DNA of 22,397 nucleotides from CF-161 sp035259145 (GTDB taxonomy: Bacteria; Chloroflexota; Dormibacteria; Dormibacterales; Dormibacteraceae), in assembly GCA_035259145.1 (NCBI GenBank), contig DATFWQ010000149.1:1-22397 (forward strand). Direction: 5' to 3'. Below are positions 19,848 through 22,397 of the stretch, piece after piece. Positions within the stretch are counted from its first letter, which is position 1. Every line of letters begins with the position of its first letter. The position numbers were made by a program, and so were the translations under genes. The notes beneath the pieces were generated by a model. That model had not been told where the DNA came from. It did not search any database and saw nothing but the letters and a program-made list of their open reading frames with translations.

Positions 19848-21784
19848 TGGTTGAGCTAGCCTCATTTCCCACGCTCCGCTCGCGTATGAGTGCCGGCTGG
19901 CGCAGGCTCAGCAAGCTGCCGTTCTGGGCCCAGATCCTGATCTTCGTTGCGATCGCGTCATTGGTGCCGATCTCTCAAGCGATCGGGGTCAGCACCGAGT
20001 ACTGGACCTCAATCGGCGTCAGCGTGCTCACTTTCGCGATGCTCGGCATGGGGCTGAACATCGTCGTCGGCTACGCCGGCCTGCTCGACCTGGGCTACGC
20101 CGCGTTCTTCGCGATCGGCGCTTACACGACCGCCGTGATGACGGTCAAGCTCGGCTACAACTTCTGGCTCTCGATCATTCCGGCGATCGCGATCGCGGGC
20201 ACGGCAGGCGCCATCCTGGGCTACCCGACGCTCCGGCTGCGCAGCGACTATCTGGCCATCGTCACGCTTGGATTCGGCGAGATCGTGCGCATCATGTTCA
20301 CCAACTGGGACTACACGGACGGTCCCAACGGCGTCTGGAACATCCCGGCGCCGCTCGATCCCTGGCCGCCGTCGATCGCCGGAATCGACCTCAGCAACCA
20401 GAGCGCCTTCTACATCATCGGCGTCGGGCTCGTGCTGGTCGCGATCGTGGGCGCGCACAACCTTTCACTTTCGCGGCTCGGCCGGCGCTGGCTTGCGGTT
20501 CGGGAGGACGAGTTTGCGGCCGAAGCCGTCGGCGTCCCCGTCATCAGGACCAAGCTCCTCGCCTACGTGATGGGTGGCATGTGGGCCGGGCTGGCCGGGG
20601 CTTTCTTCGCTTCGCGCGTGTCGGCCATCAACCCCTCGAGCTTCACCTTCCAGCTCTCGGCCCAGGTCCTGGTCCTGATCATCATCGGCGGGCTCGGCAG
20701 CCTGGGCGGGGTGCTGGTCGGCGCGACCCTCGTCGTCGGGGTGCCCGAACTGGTGCGCTCCGCACTGCCAAACGTTCAGCAGATGCGGTTTCTCGTCTTC
20801 GCCGTCGTGCTGATCCTGGTCATGCTCTTCCGGCCCCAGGGCATCTGGCCGCACGTCCGCGGCCGCGACGCGCCTTTCGTCGGTCTCGAAGAGGAGCTTG
20901 AGAAGAAGGAAGCCAAACGCGAGTTCAAGGTCGAACCCGCCTTTGCACCTGGGGAGCCGATCCTCAAGGTCTCCAACCTGTCCCACAGGTTCGGCGGCGT
21001 GCTGGCGGTCGACGACGTCAGCTTCGAGGTCTATCGAGGCGAGATCTTCAGCATCATCGGGCCCAACGGCGCCGGCAAGACGACCGTGTTCAACTGCGTC
21101 ACCGGCGTCCAGCGTCGCCAGCGAGGCGAGGTGGAGTTCAACGGCCAGTCCCTTGACCGTAAGTGGCTTCGATTCCGGTTTCCACTGAGGCCCCACGAGG
21201 TCGTCAAGCGCGGTATGGCGCGCACCTTCCAGGGCATCAGGCTCTTCAAGCAGATGGCCGTTTTCGAGAACGTGATGGTAGGCGCGTCGGTGCGCGAGAG
21301 AAGCTGGCCCTGGCAGGCGCTCCTGCACTCCCCCTCGGAGCGCCGGGATCAGCGGCGTGCGCTGCACGAGGCGCGCTACTGGCTGCGGTTCGTTGGGCTC
21401 GAGGGGGTGGCCGGACGGCTCGCCACCCAGCTTCCGTATGCCGACCAGAGGCGCATCGAGGTTGCCCGGGCGCTGGCCTCAGAGCCGATCCTGCTGCTGC
21501 TCGACGAGCCCGCCGCGGGCATGAACCCGACCGAAAAGCTCGACCTCATGAACATGGTCAAGGAGGTGCGCAAGCGGGGCGTGACCGTTGTCCTGATCGA
21601 GCACGACATGTCGGTGGTGATGAGCATCTCCGACCGTGTCGCAGTCCTCGACCAGGGACGGCTGATCGCCGAAGGTGCGCCGGCCCAGATCCAGACCAAC
21701 TCCCGCGTCATCGAGGCCTACCTCGGCCGCGACGAGGACGAAGAGGCTGAAACCGCCGAGCCCGGGCTTGGCGCTCGAATCTGA
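19847..21784 (+). CDS. livM-livG: Fused ABC permease-ATPase, LivM-LivG
   Basis: The 645-residue product joins two Liv subunits. Residues 1 to about 335 are LivM: eight to ten membrane segments with Asn-Ile-Val-Val-Gly-Tyr-Ala-Gly-Leu-Leu-Asp-Leu-Gly and the ATPase-contact loop Ala-Val-Arg-Glu-Asp-Glu-x-Ala-Ala-Glu. A charged linker (about 340-365) leads to a LivG-type ATPase: Walker A Gly-Pro-Asn-Gly-Ala-Gly-Lys-Thr-Thr at 405-413, a divergent signature Leu-Pro-Tyr-Ala-Asp-Gln-Arg-Arg near 528, and Walker B Leu-Leu-Leu-Asp-Glu-Pro-Ala near 550. Such LivM-LivG fusions are known in several phyla. The ATG overlaps the livH stop (TGATG); GTG 19844 is an alternative one codon upstream. The partner ATPase LivF lies 9 kb away at 8928-9659. 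Confidence 0.93.
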   Translation: MVELASFPTLRSRMSAGWRRLSKLPFWAQILIFVAIASLVPISQAIGVSTEYWTSIGVSVLTFAMLGMGLNIVVGYAGLLDLGYAAFFAIGAYTTAVMTVKLGYNFWLSIIPAIAIAGTAGAILGYPTLRLRSDYLAIVTLGFGEIVRIMFTNWDYTDGPNGVWNIPAPLDPWPPSIAGIDLSNQSAFYIIGVGLVLVAIVGAHNLSLSRLGRRWLAVREDEFAAEAVGVPVIRTKLLAYVMGGMWAGLAGAFFASRVSAINPSSFTFQLSAQVLVLIIIGGLGSLGGVLVGATLVVGVPELVRSALPNVQQMRFLVFAVVLILVMLFRPQGIWPHVRGRDAPFVGLEEELEKKEAKREFKVEPAFAPGEPILKVSNLSHRFGGVLAVDDVSFEVYRGEIFSIIGPNGAGKTTVFNCVTGVQRRQRGEVEFNGQSLDRKWLRFRFPLRPHEVVKRGMARTFQGIRLFKQMAVFENVMVGASVRERSWPWQALLHSPSERRDQRRALHEARYWLRFVGLEGVAGRLATQLPYADQRRIEVARALASEPILLLLDEPAAGMNPTEKLDLMNMVKEVRKRGVTVVLIEHDMSVVMSISDRVAVLDQGRLIAEGAPAQIQTNSRVIEAYLGRDEDEEAETAEPGLGARI

Positions 21785-21786
21785 AG

Positions 21787-22397
21787 GTGCTGCGCAAGGA
21801 GCTCGTGATCCTGGGCGGAGGCCTCGCCGGGCTCACTGCCGCCTACCACCTTCGAGACCTGGACCTGGAGGTGCTCGACTCCGCTGCTCACGTCGGCGGA
21901 CGGACCATGTCTTTGCGTTTGAGCGAGAACGTCTGGATGAACTACGGCGCCCAGTACATAGCCGAGGACAGGCCCAAAGTGGTGGAGCTGGCGGACAGCC
22001 TGGGCGTCCCCATACAGCGCAGCGAGAGCTTCGAGGACTACTGGGAGCGCCTGCTGCCCAGCGATCCCGACGAGCGCACCGAGGCGGAGTCCAGCATCGA
22101 GCGGATCGAGGACGCCCAGTCCCGACCGATGCCGGCCACGCTGCCCGAGATGGACGACACGACCTTCGCCGACTGGCTCGGCCCGATGTCGACGGGCGCC
22201 GCCGCGTTCTTCGAGGACGTCATGCAGCTCATGAACTGCGCCTCGACGGTCGAGCTCTCCCTCCTCGGAGGGCTCTGGGTCTGGGGCGCCCAGCGGACCT
22301 CGCCCTGGAACACCCCCGACATCCCGCACCACGACCGCGGCGAGTGCATCGTGACTGGCGGCACCAGCGAGATCGCCCAGGCCCTCGCCCGAGCCGT
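21787..22397 (+). CDS. FAD-dependent amine oxidase/desaturase, N-terminal part (cut by window end)
   Basis: An open frame of 203 codons runs from a GTG two bases after the livM-livG stop to the window end. It begins Leu-Val-Ile-Leu-Gly10-Gly-Gly12-Leu-Ala-Gly15 with Asp for Glu at the end of strand two (Val-Leu-Asp-Ser), then Val-Gly-Gly-Arg-Thr-Met and Tyr-Gly-Ala-Gln-Tyr-Ile, typical of flavin amine oxidases and protoporphyrinogen oxidase-like enzymes. A Thr-Gly-Gly-Thr-Ser-Glu segment near residue 192 matches the second FAD/substrate region. No Shine-Dalgarno is obvious; tight spacing implies translational coupling to the transporter. It is a separate paralogue of the 12784-14013 oxidase, being acidic in the cap region (Glu/Asp-rich around 80-115). 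The C-terminal half is outside the window. Confidence 0.85.
   Translation, partial: MLRKELVILGGGLAGLTAAYHLRDLDLEVLDSAAHVGGRTMSLRLSENVWMNYGAQYIAEDRPKVVELADSLGVPIQRSESFEDYWERLLPSDPDERTEAESSIERIEDAQSRPMPATLPEMDDTTFADWLGPMSTGAAAFFEDVMQLMNCASTVELSLLGGLWVWGAQRTSPWNTPDIPHHDRGECIVTGGTSEIAQALARA

Noticed and set aside
20465..21367. 300-codon minus-strand open frame inside livM-livG
   Set aside because: It lies wholly opposite the fused permease-ATPase, whose Walker motifs are intact. Its composition (Asp, His, Glu, Arg) is that of an antisense frame.
1..22397. CRISPR arrays, tRNA or rRNA genes, transposases and prophage genes
   Set aside because: None was seen by eye on either strand. A dedicated tRNA and repeat search was not possible here.

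Overview
The window is GC-rich, densely coded bacterial DNA. No rRNA, tRNA, CRISPR array or insertion sequence was seen. Many start codons lie only 6-9 bases after a TANNNT -10-like hexamer, which suggests leaderless transcripts. Together with Liv-type ABC transporters, a LivM-LivG fusion and an F420/FMN-type LLM oxidoreductase, this fits a free-living, probably soil, bacterium of the Actinobacteriota or Chloroflexota/Dormibacterota kind. That placement is an inference with low confidence.

Left part (1-6.5 kb), mixed genes: on the minus strand a YceI-family protein, a 136-residue hypothetical protein and a partial hypothetical gene. Then a VapB-VapC toxin-antitoxin pair (+), a MaoC-like hot-dog hydratase (-), a complete S9 prolyl oligopeptidase (+), and a cytoplasmic BtuF-like cobalamin-binding protein (-). 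Head to head with the last is a decayed fragment of a Dph6/MJ0570-type ATP pyrophosphatase, followed by a GC-rich double hairpin that looks like a REP element.

Middle (6.5-10.5 kb), all plus strand: an 83-residue hypothetical protein, an enoyl-CoA hydratase, an LLM-class oxidoreductase, LivF (ABC ATPase) and a short-chain dehydrogenase (SDR).

Right part (10.5-22.4 kb), a catabolic-looking block built from divergent pairs: M20 amidohydrolase <-> ureohydrolase-like protein plus FAD amine oxidase; CynX/NimT-like MFS exporter/importer <-> FAD amino-acid oxidase (DAO family); ectoine synthase-like EctC plus creatinase/ectoine hydrolase-like DoeA <-> SDR, LivH, LivM-LivG fusion and a second FAD amine oxidase cut by the window end. 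An ectC homologue sits in an apparent operon with a doeA homologue, but ectA and ectB are absent here. The ureohydrolase lacks one canonical metal-ligand histidine. My working interpretation is an uptake and degradation (or salvage) system for ectoine or a related cyclic amidine, guanidino or N-acylated amino compound. Uptake would be by the Liv-type system, ring opening by DoeA/EctC, deacylation or deguanidination by the M20 and ureohydrolase proteins, and oxidation by three flavoproteins and the SDRs. The substrate is not shown by the sequence.
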